A stretch of 64,000 nt of DNA from Anaerosalibacter sp. Marseille-P3206 (GCF_900155565.1 NZ_FUHM01000002.1:1922001-1986000), one strand, 5' to 3'. Counted from the first letter of the stretch, positions 1-9,405 are shown. A program made the numbers and translations. Notes: a model not told the origin generated them from the letters alone.

Positions 1-764
1 TTAGAATTGTTGCAAAGTGTGAAAGTAATGATTTTATTAACTGGTCAGAGCCAGAGGAGATTTTGAGAGGAAATGGCTTTGAAGATCAGATATACTCTAT
101 GCCAGTTTTCCAATATGCAGGTATATATTTGGGATTAGCATCGGTTTATCATGAAGGAGACAGGACTTTACCAGACTTCGACTTAGTGGATTTAAAGCTT
201 AAGTTTGCTACTGACTTAAATAATTGGGATAGTATTTGTCCAGGTGAATGTTTTATTCCAAGAGGCGAAGGTATTTATCCTGATGGAGAATTTGATTGTG
301 GATGTATTTATGCTAGTATTCCTGTAGAAATAGATGACAAGCTTTATTTCTATTATATGGGGGGCAATGGACAACATACTAACTTTAGAGAAACTTCTTT
401 TGGAAGAGGGTTTATAGAAAAGGATAAATTTGCCTATTATACCCAAAGAGACGATGAGCTTGAAGGAGAATTGCATACAGGATTGTTTAGTATCTATGGG
501 AATGATTTAAGTATTTTAGCAGATATTGAAGAAGATGGATATATTCTTATAGAACTTGAAGATAAATATGGAAATGCAGTACAAGGTTTTACTTTTGAAG
601 ATTGTATTCCTTTGAGAAAAGCTGATGGATTTAAAAAGATATCATTTAAAGATAAGAACTTACTAGAAATCGGAAACAAAAGTGTTAAGTTTAAGTTTAA
701 ATTCCAGAATTCAAAACTTTATGCTTTAAAGGGCGATATTGATAGTTGCAGAAGAAAATATTAG
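1..764 (+). CDS. C-terminal part of a beta-propeller, glycoside-hydrolase-like protein (5' end outside window)
   Basis: The reading frame is open from base 3, so the gene begins left of the window and the TTG at 63 is not its start. About 254 residues are visible. The repeated NDFINWSEPE and ATDLNNWD segments, each a sugar-hydrolase-like blade with a conserved W, resemble five-bladed propellers of the GH32/43/68 superfamily, followed by a beta-rich C-terminal domain. It ends 45 bp before nanA and is probably co-transcribed with it, so a role in handling sialylated or amino-sugar glycans is a reasonable inference. Catalytic residues cannot be assigned because the N-terminal half is missing. 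It could be a non-enzymatic sugar-binding propeller. Confidence 0.55.
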   Translation, partial: RIVAKCESNDFINWSEPEEILRGNGFEDQIYSMPVFQYAGIYLGLASVYHEGDRTLPDFDLVDLKLKFATDLNNWDSICPGECFIPRGEGIYPDGEFDCGCIYASIPVEIDDKLYFYYMGGNGQHTNFRETSFGRGFIEKDKFAYYTQRDDELEGELHTGLFSIYGNDLSILADIEEDGYILIELEDKYGNAVQGFTFEDCIPLRKADGFKKISFKDKNLLEIGNKSVKFKFKFQNSKLYALKGDIDSCRRKY

Positions 765-808
765 TTTGATTTAAAAGATTTAAGCAGAAGGATTAAGGAG
801 GGGTTAAT

Positions 809-1735
809 GTGTCAAATTTTAAGATTACCGATATAGTAGGAGTTATACCAGCATTAATTACGCCATTTGATGAAAATGAAAACTTTGATGAAGGAAGAAT
901 GAGAAATGTAGTTGATTTTTTAATTGAAGAAGGAGTTCATGGATTTTATTTAACTGGTAGTACTGGTGAGGGTTTTCTAATGACTCCAGATGAAAGAAAA
1001 AAAGTTGTAAAGGTTGTAGTTGATCAGGTTAATGGTAGGGTTCCTGTTATTGCACATATTGGAGCTATTTCTACTAAAATTTCTATAGATCTTGCTAAGG
1101 ATGCCTATGAAACTGGGGTAGATGCTATTTCATCAGTGCCACCTTTTTATTGGAAGTTTAAAGATAACAATATTTTTAAATACTACGAGGATTTGTCAGG
1201 GTCAACACCTTTACCAATGATTGTATACAATGTTCCTCTTGCAGGTTTATTTGGATTTGATTTCATAAAGAGATTATCTACTATTGAGAATGTAAAAGGG
1301 ATTAAATATACTGCATATACTCATCAAGATATTCACAAGGCAAAAGCTCAGATAGGTAAGGATTTTATGGTTTATTCTGGTGCAGATGAAATGGCTGTTT
1401 CAGGTCTTTTCAATGAAGCAGATGGAATCATCGGTTCTTTTTATAGTATGTTAGCAGATGTATATGTAGATATTTATAATAATATAAAGGCTGGAGAATT
1501 CAGTAAAGCTCAAATTAAGCAAAAGATAGCAGTTGATATTATCGAAGCTTCTCTGAAATATGATTACTATGCAGTAATAAAGGCTGCCATGAAGTGGATG
1601 GGATTTGATGGAGGTTATGTTCGTAGGCCTTTTAATAATTTAAGTTCATGTGAAGAGGAAAAAGTAAAGGATGAATTTAGAAAGATTAGAGATAGATATG
1701 GTGTTGAAGATATACGAGTACTAAAATCTATATAG
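809..1735 (+). CDS. nanA: N-acetylneuraminate lyase (DHDPS/NAL family aldolase)
   Basis: A 308-residue class I aldolase that would cleave N-acetylneuraminate to pyruvate and N-acetylmannosamine in the cytoplasm. The (beta/alpha)8 family marks are present: GSTGEG near residue 51 binds the pyruvate carboxylate, the catalytic Tyr lies in IVYNVP, and the Schiff-base Lys lies in GIKYTAYT near residue 165. The family also contains DapA, but the GSTGEGF and GIKYT motifs and the nanE-nanK neighbours favour NanA. The start is GTG at 809 with AAGGAGGGG about 7 bp upstream; the overlapping ATG at 807 is out of frame. First recognisable gene of a nanA-nanE-nanK run. Confidence 0.88.
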   Translation: MSNFKITDIVGVIPALITPFDENENFDEGRMRNVVDFLIEEGVHGFYLTGSTGEGFLMTPDERKKVVKVVVDQVNGRVPVIAHIGAISTKISIDLAKDAYETGVDAISSVPPFYWKFKDNNIFKYYEDLSGSTPLPMIVYNVPLAGLFGFDFIKRLSTIENVKGIKYTAYTHQDIHKAKAQIGKDFMVYSGADEMAVSGLFNEADGIIGSFYSMLADVYVDIYNNIKAGEFSKAQIKQKIAVDIIEASLKYDYYAVIKAAMKWMGFDGGYVRRPFNNLSSCEEEKVKDEFRKIRDRYGVEDIRVLKSI

Positions 1736-1757
1736 AGAAGCTTAGGAGGCAGAAAAA

Positions 1758-2444
1758 ATGGTAACAAAAGATGTTTTAAAGTTAATAAAAGGTGGATTAG
1801 TAGTATCCTGTCAAGCCCTTCAAAATGAACCTCTTCATAGTTCATATATAATGTCTAGAATGGCATATGCGGCTATGTTAGGTGGAGCAGTAGGAATAAG
1901 AGCCAATGGGGGAGAAGATATAGTAGAAATTAAAAAGACAGTAAATCTTCCCATCATAGGTTTAAGAAAGAGAGTTTATGATAATTTTGATGTATTTATA
2001 ACACCTACTATGGTGGAAGTTAAAGAAGTTGTAGAAGCAGGAGCGGATATTGTAGCTATAGATGCAACAGACAGAAAAAGACCTGATGGCTTAACACTTA
2101 AGGAATTTGTAGAAGAAATTAGAAAAACATATCCAAATATTCTTATCATGGGAGATATATCGAAGGTTAGTGAAGGAATTGAATGTGAAAAACTTGGTTT
2201 TGATCTAGTAGGGACAACATTAAGTGGTTACACAGAAGATACAAAGAATAGAAAACTTCCTGATTTTGAGCTTATGAAAACATTAGTTGAAAAGCTTACA
2301 ATACCTGTTTTAGCGGAAGGTGGCATAGGCTCTCCTGATGAGTTAAAAGAAGCTATGGATTGTGGAATATATGCTGCAGTTGTAGGAACTGCAATAACAA
2401 GGCCTATGGAAGTAACTAAGAAGTTTGTAAGTGCTATAAGTTGA
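1758..2444 (+). CDS. nanE: N-acetylmannosamine-6-phosphate 2-epimerase
   Basis: A 228-residue TIM-barrel protein converting ManNAc-6-P to GlcNAc-6-P. It shows the NanE pattern: the N-terminal GGLVVSCQA, Lys in GLRKRVYD, ATDRKRPDG (catalytic Asp/Arg region), and the phosphate-binding AEGGIGSPDE and VVGTAITRP loops near the C terminus. Its length matches the family. AGGAGGC precedes the ATG. It lies 22 bp after nanA and 34 bp before nanK, so the three enzymes of ManNAc processing are probably one transcript. Confidence 0.93.
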   Translation: MVTKDVLKLIKGGLVVSCQALQNEPLHSSYIMSRMAYAAMLGGAVGIRANGGEDIVEIKKTVNLPIIGLRKRVYDNFDVFITPTMVEVKEVVEAGADIVAIDATDRKRPDGLTLKEFVEEIRKTYPNILIMGDISKVSEGIECEKLGFDLVGTTLSGYTEDTKNRKLPDFELMKTLVEKLTIPVLAEGGIGSPDELKEAMDCGIYAAVVGTAITRPMEVTKKFVSAIS

Positions 2445-2478
2445 TTATAAGAATTCATTTTTAAGAGGAGATTATTAG

Positions 2479-3375
2479 GTGAGGGGGCATATCATGCGTA
2501 TATTAGCATTTGACATAGGTGGGACATCTATAAAGTATGGTATTGTAGATGAAAAGGGAAAAATATACGAAAAATATGAAATACCAACTAGAGCTAAAGA
2601 AGGTGGAGAAGCCCTTATGAAACGGATTTTATCTGTTATTGGTGAATTTCACAATATAGATAGGATAGGTGTTAGCACCGCTGGACAAGTAGATTCAAAA
2701 AAAGGCAGCATTATATTTGCTACAGATAATCTCCCAGGTTGGACTCGCATGGATATTAAAAAGAGGATAGAAGATATATATAGTATACCTACTTCAGTAG
2801 AAAATGATGTTAATTGTGCTGCAATAGGAGAAGCTTATTACGGAGCGGGAAGGGAATATAATAGTTTTTTATGCCTTACCTATGGAACTGGTATAGGAGG
2901 AGCTATTGTAGATAAAAAACAAATATATCGGGGTTCATTTAATTCTGCAGGCGAGTTTGGACATATGATTACCCATGCTGGAGGTAACCCTTGTACTTGT
3001 GGAGGAAGGGGTTGCTATGAAACTTATGCATCTACTTCAGCTCTTATAGAGTTAGTTAAGAAAACTTTAAAGCTTGAAGGCGAAATTAATGGGAGAATTA
3101 TTTTTGATAAGGTAAATGAAGGGGATATGATTTATAAAGAAATTGTGGATAGATGGATAGATGAAATCGTAATTGGGATATCTAGTCTTGTTCATATATT
3201 TAACCCTTCCCTTATTGTTCTAGGTGGAGGAATAATGAAGCAGGAATATATTGTAGAAAGTATCAAAGAAAAGCTTCCAGATTATATAATGAGAAGTTTT
3301 AGAAATGTAAAAATAGAATCAGCGAAATTAGGCAATGATGCAGGAATTTTAGGTGCATCCATAGTGAGTCAATGA
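2479..3375 (+). CDS. nanK: ROK-family N-acetylmannosamine kinase
   Basis: A ROK (repressor/ORF/kinase) sugar kinase of about 298 residues without an N-terminal DNA-binding domain, so an enzyme rather than a repressor. It would phosphorylate ManNAc for NanE. The ATP-binding DIGGTSIKYG is at the N terminus, the phosphate loop is GTGIGGA, and the ROK zinc site CTCGGRGCYE is intact. Two starts are possible: GTG at 2479 (AAGAGGAG 8 bp upstream) or ATG at 2494 (GAGGGGG upstream), the latter giving the family-typical MRILAFDIGG. The stop codon sits inside the hairpin shared with the convergent gene. Specificity for ManNAc rather than glucose is inferred from the operon. Confidence 0.82.
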   Translation: MRGHIMRILAFDIGGTSIKYGIVDEKGKIYEKYEIPTRAKEGGEALMKRILSVIGEFHNIDRIGVSTAGQVDSKKGSIIFATDNLPGWTRMDIKKRIEDIYSIPTSVENDVNCAAIGEAYYGAGREYNSFLCLTYGTGIGGAIVDKKQIYRGSFNSAGEFGHMITHAGGNPCTCGGRGCYETYASTSALIELVKKTLKLEGEINGRIIFDKVNEGDMIYKEIVDRWIDEIVIGISSLVHIFNPSLIVLGGGIMKQEYIVESIKEKLPDYIMRSFRNVKIESAKLGNDAGILGASIVSQ

Positions 3376-3408
3376 GTTAGGGGACAGTCCCCTGACTCAT
3401 TGACTCAC
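3364..3408. repeat. 21-bp-arm inverted repeat, bidirectional terminator-like hairpin
   Basis: Arms 3364-3384 and 3388-3408 are complementary over 21 positions with a single G-T pair and a 3-base loop. The palindrome contains the stop codons of both convergent genes and is followed by T6 on the plus strand. It is the longest member of a family with the core GAGTCAGGGGAC / GTCCCCTGACTC, seen again at 9406-9432 and in weaker form elsewhere in the window. Confidence 0.85.
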
Positions 3409-3899
3409 TTTTTTCCATTATAAAAACCTATGCTAAATACAATCAACATAAGTACATAAGAAACAATTACAGCAATACGACTCTCTATATTCTTTGTAAA
3501 TAAGGAGATAATGAGACTACTCCATCTCACAAATCCTAAACTATATCCTTGGGCTAACTGATTAAACCAAGGTATTACCTTAATAAAATTGATTCTACTA
3601 TTTGAATCTGTTAAAAAGAATATTATAATATAAAAAACAAATCCAATTCCCCACAAAACATTTCCCAATATAAAACTTTTAGTTCTTCCCCTATAAAAAC
3701 CTCCATATTTTTTGCCTACCCAATACCAATAAACAATACAAGCGTATTTCCAAATTTTAATAATAAAATCTGCGACATTACCTATATTAGGTTTATTATA
3801 AATTGTTGCAGTAGCTATGAGTCTATCTATAACTATGGAAACTATAAGTGGGAATAATATCATTAAAAACATTTTAATATTATACTTATTTTTTGCCAT
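3405..3899 (-). CDS. Uncharacterised multi-pass membrane protein
   Basis: A 164-residue protein that is mostly hydrophobic, with about four membrane helices: roughly residues 8-28, 46-64, 78-98 and 140-160. Conserved-looking aromatic stretches such as IVYWYWVGKKYGG lie between helices. The start is supported by GGAGG about 7 bp upstream. I do not recognise the family. It is convergent to nanK and transcribed in the same direction as the MATE gene 82 bp upstream of it, so it may be read through from that promoter. Confidence 0.6.
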   Translation of the reverse strand: MAKNKYNIKMFLMILFPLIVSIVIDRLIATATIYNKPNIGNVADFIIKIWKYACIVYWYWVGKKYGGFYRGRTKSFILGNVLWGIGFVFYIIIFFLTDSNSRINFIKVIPWFNQLAQGYSLGFVRWSSLIISLFTKNIESRIAVIVSYVLMLIVFSIGFYNGKK

Positions 3900-3980
3900 T
3901 TTTCAACCTCCATATAAGTCATAATATAATCTTTTGTTTCCTTTTAATATTATTCTACATTTAATAAGTATTTCCTTCTT

Positions 3981-5351
3981 TCATACTCTTTTAGTTTCCC
4001 AAGTACCTTTTTTGTAGGATATAAACACTATCAACATTTCAATAGCATCAGCTATTATAAAGCTTCCCCAAACATATAGTACTGATAGATTTAATACTCT
4101 TGTTGTTAGGAAAAGTAGTGGTATTTGAACTCCCCATCTAGATATTAAACTAGATAGTAAAAGTGGGAGATTGTGTCCTGATCCTGGAAAAACTGAACCT
4201 AATCCCATGGCAGCTCCTCCAAGAGCTAATGCAGGTATCATTATCTGAATCATAGATTTACCTACCTCTATTACATTTACATCATCTATAAATATCCTCA
4301 TAACTTGGCGAGGGAACAATATTGCAATCAATGATACAATACTCATCATTATGAAATTAAGTAGTGCAGAAAATTTAGCAGTATCTTTAGCTCTTTTTAC
4401 ATCTTCAGCACCTAGACATTGGCCGATAATAGTACTACTACCCATTACAATCCCAAATATAGGCATAAAGGCAAAGTTGAAAAGTCTACCTCCAATTCCC
4501 ATGGCAGCAACGGTATTAGTACCGTATTGAGAAACAAATTTAAGCGTAAATACGCTAGCTAAGTTTCTTGAAAGAACTTCCATACCAGATGGAAAACCTA
4601 TTGTTAAAAGCTTTTTATCTATTCCCCAATCTAAAGTAAATAGACCTTTAAGAGTAATTTTTACTTTATCAGTTCCTTTAATTAATATAACAAAACCTAA
4701 AGTAAAAGCTACAATAGTAGAAATAACTGTTGCAAGTCCAGCACCAAATACACCTAAGTTAAGACCAGGAATATTGGTTCCAGGAAAATGACTAAACATA
4801 AACAATGGATCTAAAAATATATTAACGATTGCAGCTACTATCATTATATACATTGGTGTTTTTGCATCACCTAGGCATCTTAAGGATGTATTTACTGAAT
4901 AAGATGAAAACATAATCGGTAAAAAGAATATTCGTATATAGCCATAGTCTAATGCAGCTTTCAAAACATCCGCTTCATCAGTGAAAAAACCTAAAAGAGG
5001 TTTTAGTGTAAATAGCATAATAACAGCAGCAATTATTGCAACTAGAGCTTTAAAGGTAAGTGTTTGTTCAACTATTCTCACAGTTCTTTCGCTGTTACCA
5101 CTACCATAACTTTGGGATACTAGAGAAATAGAGCTAGATCCTATTATTTCGTTTAATACAGAAACAATCCAAAATACAGTTGAAAATATTGTAACTCCTG
5201 CTACAGCAGCTGCAGATATACGTCCAATCCATATCATATCTACTATATCGTATACTGCTTGTAGTACAAAACCGAGCATTGTAGGGATAGAAATTTTAAG
5301 GAGATTTTTTCGTAAATCTCCTGTAAGTAGTTCATTGTTTATTTGGTTCAT
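3981..5351 (-). CDS. MATE family multidrug/cation exporter
   Basis: A 456-residue inner-membrane protein with twelve predicted helices in two homologous MatE halves. MATE proteins export organic cations or other toxic compounds using Na+ or H+. Family marks include IPTMLGFVLQAVYDIVDMIWIG at the N terminus (helix 1), SLRCLGDAKTPMYIM in the first half and SSTIIGQCLGA in the second half. Start ATG with AAGGAG 11 bp upstream. Its promoter diverges from that of a second MATE gene, and both carry a 15-bp TTTAGAG-type palindrome, suggesting one regulator. Substrate unknown. Confidence 0.9.
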   Translation of the reverse strand: MNQINNELLTGDLRKNLLKISIPTMLGFVLQAVYDIVDMIWIGRISAAAVAGVTIFSTVFWIVSVLNEIIGSSSISLVSQSYGSGNSERTVRIVEQTLTFKALVAIIAAVIMLFTLKPLLGFFTDEADVLKAALDYGYIRIFFLPIMFSSYSVNTSLRCLGDAKTPMYIMIVAAIVNIFLDPLFMFSHFPGTNIPGLNLGVFGAGLATVISTIVAFTLGFVILIKGTDKVKITLKGLFTLDWGIDKKLLTIGFPSGMEVLSRNLASVFTLKFVSQYGTNTVAAMGIGGRLFNFAFMPIFGIVMGSSTIIGQCLGAEDVKRAKDTAKFSALLNFIMMSIVSLIAILFPRQVMRIFIDDVNVIEVGKSMIQIMIPALALGGAAMGLGSVFPGSGHNLPLLLSSLISRWGVQIPLLFLTTRVLNLSVLYVWGSFIIADAIEMLIVFISYKKGTWETKRV

Positions 5352-5372
5352 TCAATCATCTCCTTAAAATTG

Positions 5373-5387
5373 TTTAGACTCTCTAAA
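5373..5387. promoter_or_regulatory. 15-bp palindromic operator before the leftward MATE gene
   Basis: Plus strand TTTAGACTCTCTAAA: 6-bp arms TTTAGA/TCTAAA around three bases. It lies just downstream of the predicted start point of the leftward promoter and before the AAGGAG. On its own strand it reads TTTAGAGAGTCTAAA, one base different from the copy at 5518-5532. A MarR- or TetR-type repressor site is the likely role; the regulator is not in the window. Confidence 0.6.
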
Positions 5388-5400
5388 TAGTATATAATAT

Positions 5401-5429
5401 ATAGTAAGTTATTTTTCATATAGTGTCAA
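5401..5429 (-). promoter_or_regulatory. Sigma-A-type promoter of the leftward MATE gene
   Basis: On the minus strand TTGACA (5424-5429) and TACTAT (5401-5406) are separated by exactly 17 bp. The palindrome at 5373-5387 follows about 14 bp downstream of the -10 box. Confidence 0.65.
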
Positions 5430-5514
5430 TGATTTATTTAATCATGTATTGAATTAAAGCTAATTAACATATAAGATAGATTTACAAATGAAAAAATATT
5501 GTTTAGAACAAATC

Positions 5515-5543
5515 TTGTTTAGAGACTCTAAATATAATATAAT
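5515..5543 (+). promoter_or_regulatory. Promoter of the rightward MATE gene with embedded operator
   Basis: TTGTTT (5515-5520) and TATAAT (5538-5543) are 17 bp apart. The perfect palindrome TTTAGAGACTCTAAA (5518-5532) overlaps the -35 box and fills most of the spacer, a position suited to repression. Confidence 0.7.
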
Positions 5544-5574
5544 TATATTACAATATACATAAGGAGAAATGCCT

Positions 5575-6951
5575 ATGAGTAGGGATGTGAACAAAAGAGA
5601 AAACGCAATAATCAGAAAAAAGATATTTTCTATGATATTGCCAGTAACTATGGAAAATATTCTTCAAATGTTGGCTGGATTTGTATCTATGGCAATGATA
5701 GGAAGGATAAGCGCTATAGCAATAGGTTCTCTGGGGATAAGTACTAGAATTACTCAGATAGTATGGGCTCTTTTCAAGGGAATTGCTACTGGGGCATCTG
5801 TGTTCGTGGCTCAAGCTTATGGAGCTAATAATCGAGATAAGATGAGAAAGGTAACAGTACAAACGCTCTTGTCTTCTATAATATTAGTATTTATTCTTCA
5901 ACAATTGTTATTTTGGAAGGCGCCATTTTTCTTGAAGATATTCAATCCAAGAGATGTTCTTTTGCAGAATGGAACTATACATTTGAGAACGGTTTCTTGG
6001 GGATTGCCATTTTTAACTATAATCCTCATAGTAGCAGGAGTACTTCAGGGAACTGGAAATGCTAAAACCCCTATGAAAATTGCTTTAATAATGAATTTAC
6101 TCAATATAGGTTTTAGCTATACTTTCATATTTGGACATTTTGGCTTTAAGCCAATGGGACTTAAAGGGGCAGCTCTTGCGACAGTATTGTCCCAAGCTAT
6201 AGCAGCTATCATAGGATTGTGGGTTTTATTTAGCAAAGATGGAATATTAAGTTATTCAACTGGTTCAAATTCATTTAAACTAGACAAAAAAGAAGTAGTT
6301 TCTATATACAAGGTGGGACTTCCATCTTCATTTGAGTCTATATTTTGGCAAATTGCTGCTATTATTATTACTAAGGTTATCCTTACCTATGGGGAAGTAG
6401 CTTTTGCAGCTTATCAATTAGGACTTCAAGCAGAGTCAATATCATATATGCCAGCTGCAGGATTCGGGGTAGCAGCTACTACATTTATTGGGCAAACCTT
6501 GGGATCTGGTGAGAAAGAATTAGGAAAGAAATATTTAAAACAGCTGGTAATAGGTACATCTATTATCACCATATTTACAGCTGGAATGCTTATATTTTTC
6601 CCAGAACAAATCATGAGAATACTTACTAATGACGCAGAGGTTATTAAGATAGGTATTGGATATCTATTTGTCATGGGTTTTGCTCAGTTACCTCTCAATG
6701 TAGCAGGAGTAATCAATGGCGCATTACGAGGTGCAGGATATACAAAGGTTCCTATGATTGTAGCTGGAATAGGTCTTTGGGGTATACGAGTTCCATTTTC
6801 TCTACTGATGGCTTACTATTTCAAAAAAGATATTATGGCATTGTGGATTATAATAGGTATAGATATGGCTACAAGAATAATAACTAGCTATGTAATATAT
6901 AGAAAAAAAGATATATATAGTGGAGAATTGTTAATAAAAGAGAAGCAATAG
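5575..6951 (+). CDS. MATE family multidrug/cation exporter
   Basis: A 458-residue twelve-helix MatE protein, divergent from the first one. Marks include [18 protein letters not shown] at the start of helix 1, [15 protein letters not shown] closing the first half, and [13 protein letters not shown] in the second. ATG at 5569 is only 2 bp from AAGGAG, so ATG at 5575 with 8-bp spacing is the better start. It differs clearly from its neighbour in sequence, so the pair is not a recent duplication. Possible roles are export of two different substrates or a heterologous pair; no sequence evidence decides. Confidence 0.9.
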   Translation: MSRDVNKRENAIIRKKIFSMILPVTMENILQMLAGFVSMAMIGRISAIAIGSLGISTRITQIVWALFKGIATGASVFVAQAYGANNRDKMRKVTVQTLLSSIILVFILQQLLFWKAPFFLKIFNPRDVLLQNGTIHLRTVSWGLPFLTIILIVAGVLQGTGNAKTPMKIALIMNLLNIGFSYTFIFGHFGFKPMGLKGAALATVLSQAIAAIIGLWVLFSKDGILSYSTGSNSFKLDKKEVVSIYKVGLPSSFESIFWQIAAIIITKVILTYGEVAFAAYQLGLQAESISYMPAAGFGVAATTFIGQTLGSGEKELGKKYLKQLVIGTSIITIFTAGMLIFFPEQIMRILTNDAEVIKIGIGYLFVMGFAQLPLNVAGVINGALRGAGYTKVPMIVAGIGLWGIRVPFSLLMAYYFKKDIMALWIIIGIDMATRIITSYVIYRKKDIYSGELLIKEKQ

Positions 6952-6961
6952 CTTCTCTTTT
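6936..6961 (+). terminator. Rho-independent terminator overlapping the MATE stop codon
   Basis: Arms AAAAGAGAAGC (6936-6946) and GCTTCTCTTTT (6951-6961) pair perfectly around AATA, followed by more pyrimidines. The hairpin includes the TAG stop of the MATE gene. Confidence 0.8.
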
Positions 6962-7022
6962 CAGTTTAATGAGATTAAAATTATGGTATACTAAAATTAG
7001 TACTAAAAAGGGAGGTTTTTTA

Positions 7023-8318
7023 ATGACTATTTTAATTAAGAATGTAACATTATTACCTATGGGAAAAACATTAGAGCCAATAGAAAATACCAATATATAC
7101 ATAGAAGGAGATTCTATTAAACACATTGGAGATATAAGAGAAGATTTAAAAGTTAAAAAGACAATAGATGCATCGGGAAAAGTTGCTATTCCAGGTCTTG
7201 TAAATGGACATACTCATATTTCCATGTCTTTACTAAGAAACTTTGCTGATGATGTACCATTGCATGAATGGTTAACACAAAAGATTTGGCCAGTAGAAGC
7301 AAATTTAACTGCTGAAGATGTTTATTGGGGAGCAATGTTAAGTATTGTAGAAATGATTAGATCTGGTGTGACATGCTATTCAGATATGTACTTTTTCATG
7401 GAAGAAGTGGGAAAGGCTACAATAGAATCAGGAATTAGAGGAGTACTATCTAGAGGAACTATTGAAGAAGATGATGAAAAGGTTAATAAGGGGAAAATAG
7501 ATTATACAAGACAATTATATAAAGATTTTCACGGAACTGGAGATGGAAGGATAAAGGTAATGGTAGCACCTCATGCACCTTATACATGTAGTCCAAGTTA
7601 TTTAGAAAAACTTATAGAATTAGCAGATGAACTAAAAACAGGATTACACATTCATCTTTCAGAAACTAAAAAAGAAGTAGAAGATAGTTTCAAATTATAT
7701 GGCAAATCACCAATCAAACATGTATATGATTTGGGATTATTTAAATATCCAACATTAGCAGCACATTGTGTTCATATTTCTGATGAGGATATAGATATAT
7801 TGAGTGAAAACAGTGTAAATGTTGTAAACAACCCAGGTAGCAATTTAAAACTTGCTAGTGGATTTGCACCTGTAGAGAAAATGCTAAACAAAGGAGTAAA
7901 TGTAGCATTAGGTACAGATGGTTCTTCTAGCAATAACAATTTAAATATGTTTGAAGAAATGAATCTAGCTGCACTTATTAACAAACCAGTAAACGAAAGT
8001 GCTATATCTATTCCAGCTATCAAGGCAATAGAAATGGCTACAATAAATGGTGCAAAGGCATTAAGTTGGGAAAGGGAAATAGGTTCAATAGAAGAAGGAA
8101 AGAAGGCTGATCTAATCCTTATAGATATGAACAAACCCCATCTATGCCCAAGACACAATATTGTTTCAGCTATAGCTTATTCTTGCCAAGCATCTGATGT
8201 TGAAACTGTAATAGTAGACGGAAAAATAATAATGGAAAACTATGAAATCAAAACAATAGATGTAGAAAAAGTAATGTACAACGCAGAAAAAGCTGCTCAC
8301 AGCCTAGTAAACAGATAA
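7023..8318 (+). CDS. mtaD: 5-methylthioadenosine/S-adenosylhomocysteine/5'-deoxyadenosine deaminase (amidohydrolase)
   Basis: A 431-residue metal-dependent amidohydrolase of the TrzF/AtzA subgroup that would deaminate 5'-modified adenosines to the inosine forms. Metal ligands are visible in NGHTHISMS near residue 61, the later HIHLSET and HCVHIS histidines, and [10 protein letters not shown] (Asp). Length matches MtaD. ATG 7023 has GGGAGG 7 bp upstream; an upstream in-frame ATG at 6969 lacks a ribosome site. It heads the salvage operon with mtnA, a MtnP-like phosphorylase and a class II aldolase. Substrate could be MTA, SAH or 5'-deoxyadenosine; the neighbours make MTA or 5'-dAdo most likely. 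No SAM riboswitch is seen upstream. Confidence 0.85.
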   Translation: MTILIKNVTLLPMGKTLEPIENTNIYIEGDSIKHIGDIREDLKVKKTIDASGKVAIPGLVNGHTHISMSLLRNFADDVPLHEWLTQKIWPVEANLTAEDVYWGAMLSIVEMIRSGVTCYSDMYFFMEEVGKATIESGIRGVLSRGTIEEDDEKVNKGKIDYTRQLYKDFHGTGDGRIKVMVAPHAPYTCSPSYLEKLIELADELKTGLHIHLSETKKEVEDSFKLYGKSPIKHVYDLGLFKYPTLAAHCVHISDEDIDILSENSVNVVNNPGSNLKLASGFAPVEKMLNKGVNVALGTDGSSSNNNLNMFEEMNLAALINKPVNESAISIPAIKAIEMATINGAKALSWEREIGSIEEGKKADLILIDMNKPHLCPRHNIVSAIAYSCQASDVETVIVDGKIIMENYEIKTIDVEKVMYNAEKAAHSLVNR

Positions 8319-8328
8319 ACATTGTAGC

Positions 8329-8345
8329 GGCGACCTGTGGTCGCC
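8329..8345. repeat. Short GC-rich palindrome GGCGACC-TGT-GGTCGCC
   Basis: Perfect 7-bp arms around TGT in the 52-bp gap between mtaD and mtnA. It is far more GC-rich than its surroundings and resembles small palindromic interspersed repeats found between genes in many anaerobes. There is no T-run, so it is not an obvious terminator. Confidence 0.6.
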
Positions 8346-8370
8346 AGTTTATAGAAAGGAGTTAATATGT

Positions 8371-9405
8371 ATGGAGATAAAAACTCTTGAATTTAAAGAC
8401 GAAAAACTTTTCCTAGTAGATCAAAGAAAACTTCCAAATTCCTATGAAATATTTGTATGTGAAACCTACAAGGATGTGGATTTTGCTATAAAAGATATGG
8501 TAGTGAGGGGAGCTCCAGCAATTGGTGCTAGTGGAGCTTATGGAGTGGTATTAGGAGCTAAGGAATTCAAATCATTAGACAAAGATGCTTTCACTACAAA
8601 AATGAAAGAAGTGCTAGAAGTATTAAACGTATCTAGACCTACTGCAGTGAATTTAATGTGGGGAATAAAGAGGATGAGAAGTGTATTAGAAGATAATATA
8701 GAATTATCCCCAGAAGAGATATATGAAAAGCTAAAAGAAGAAGGAAATAAAATAGCCAAAGAAGATGTAGAAATAAATAAGGCAATGGGGAAACACGGCA
8801 ATACCTTAGTGCCAGAAAAGGCAACTATTCTAACCCATTGCAATGCAGGAGCATTGGCTACTGTTGGATTTGGCACAGCTTTAGGAGTTATAAGGGAGGC
8901 TTTTTATTCAGGTAAGGATATATTTGTATATGCAGATGAAACAAGACCTAGACTACAAGGGGCAAAACTTACAAGCTGGGAATTAGTTAAAGAAGGAATA
9001 CCTTGCAATCTTATTCCTGACAATGTTGCTGCAACCCTTATAAGAGATGGAAAGATTGATTTAATAGTTGTTGGTGCGGATAGAATAGCTTCCAATGGAG
9101 ATACAGCCAACAAAATAGGAACATTCATGTTGTCAGTTGTGGCAAAGGCATATAATGTACCAATGTACATTGCAGCTCCAATATCAACTATTGATTTTGA
9201 TATTGAAACAGGAAAAGATATAGTAATTGAAGAAAGAGATGAAAAAGAAGTAACTCATATAAATGGAGTGCAAATTGCTCCTGAAGGGGTAAAAGTGTAC
9301 AATCCTTCATTTGATGTAACACCAAATGAAAATATTACAGCAATAATAACAGAAAAGGGAGTCATAAGACCACCATTCAAAGAAAACTTAAGCAAACTCA
9401 GATAA
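8371..9405 (+). CDS. mtnA: S-methyl-5-thioribose-1-phosphate isomerase family protein
   Basis: A 344-residue member of the eIF-2B-like isomerase family that converts 5-substituted ribose-1-P (methylthioribose-1-P, or 5-deoxyribose-1-P in DrdI homologues) to the ribulose-1-P form. Family marks: VVRGAPAIGASGAYG near residue 45, the catalytic-Cys segment THCNAGALATVG near residue 155, and the catalytic-Asp segment VGADRIASNGDTANKIGT near residue 235. Start ATG 8371 with AAAGGAG upstream. Downstream enzymes of the aerobic methionine salvage pathway (MtnC/W/D) are absent, and an aldolase gene follows instead. Confidence 0.93.
   Translation: MEIKTLEFKDEKLFLVDQRKLPNSYEIFVCETYKDVDFAIKDMVVRGAPAIGASGAYGVVLGAKEFKSLDKDAFTTKMKEVLEVLNVSRPTAVNLMWGIKRMRSVLEDNIELSPEEIYEKLKEEGNKIAKEDVEINKAMGKHGNTLVPEKATILTHCNAGALATVGFGTALGVIREAFYSGKDIFVYADETRPRLQGAKLTSWELVKEGIPCNLIPDNVAATLIRDGKIDLIVVGADRIASNGDTANKIGTFMLSVVAKAYNVPMYIAAPISTIDFDIETGKDIVIEERDEKEVTHINGVQIAPEGVKVYNPSFDVTPNENITAIITEKGVIRPPFKENLSKLR

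Noticed and set aside
809-1735. dapA (4-hydroxy-tetrahydrodipicolinate synthase)
   Set aside because: Same superfamily, but the flanking nanE and nanK and the active-site motifs favour N-acetylneuraminate lyase.
2228-2458. Leftward frames opposite nanE, MATE, alr, uvrA and others
   Set aside because: These are shadow frames of convincing genes, with no ribosome sites and no recognisable domains.
6962-7022. SAM riboswitch or T-box before the salvage operon
   Set aside because: The gap is only about 60 bp, too short for these elements, and shows no recognisable core.
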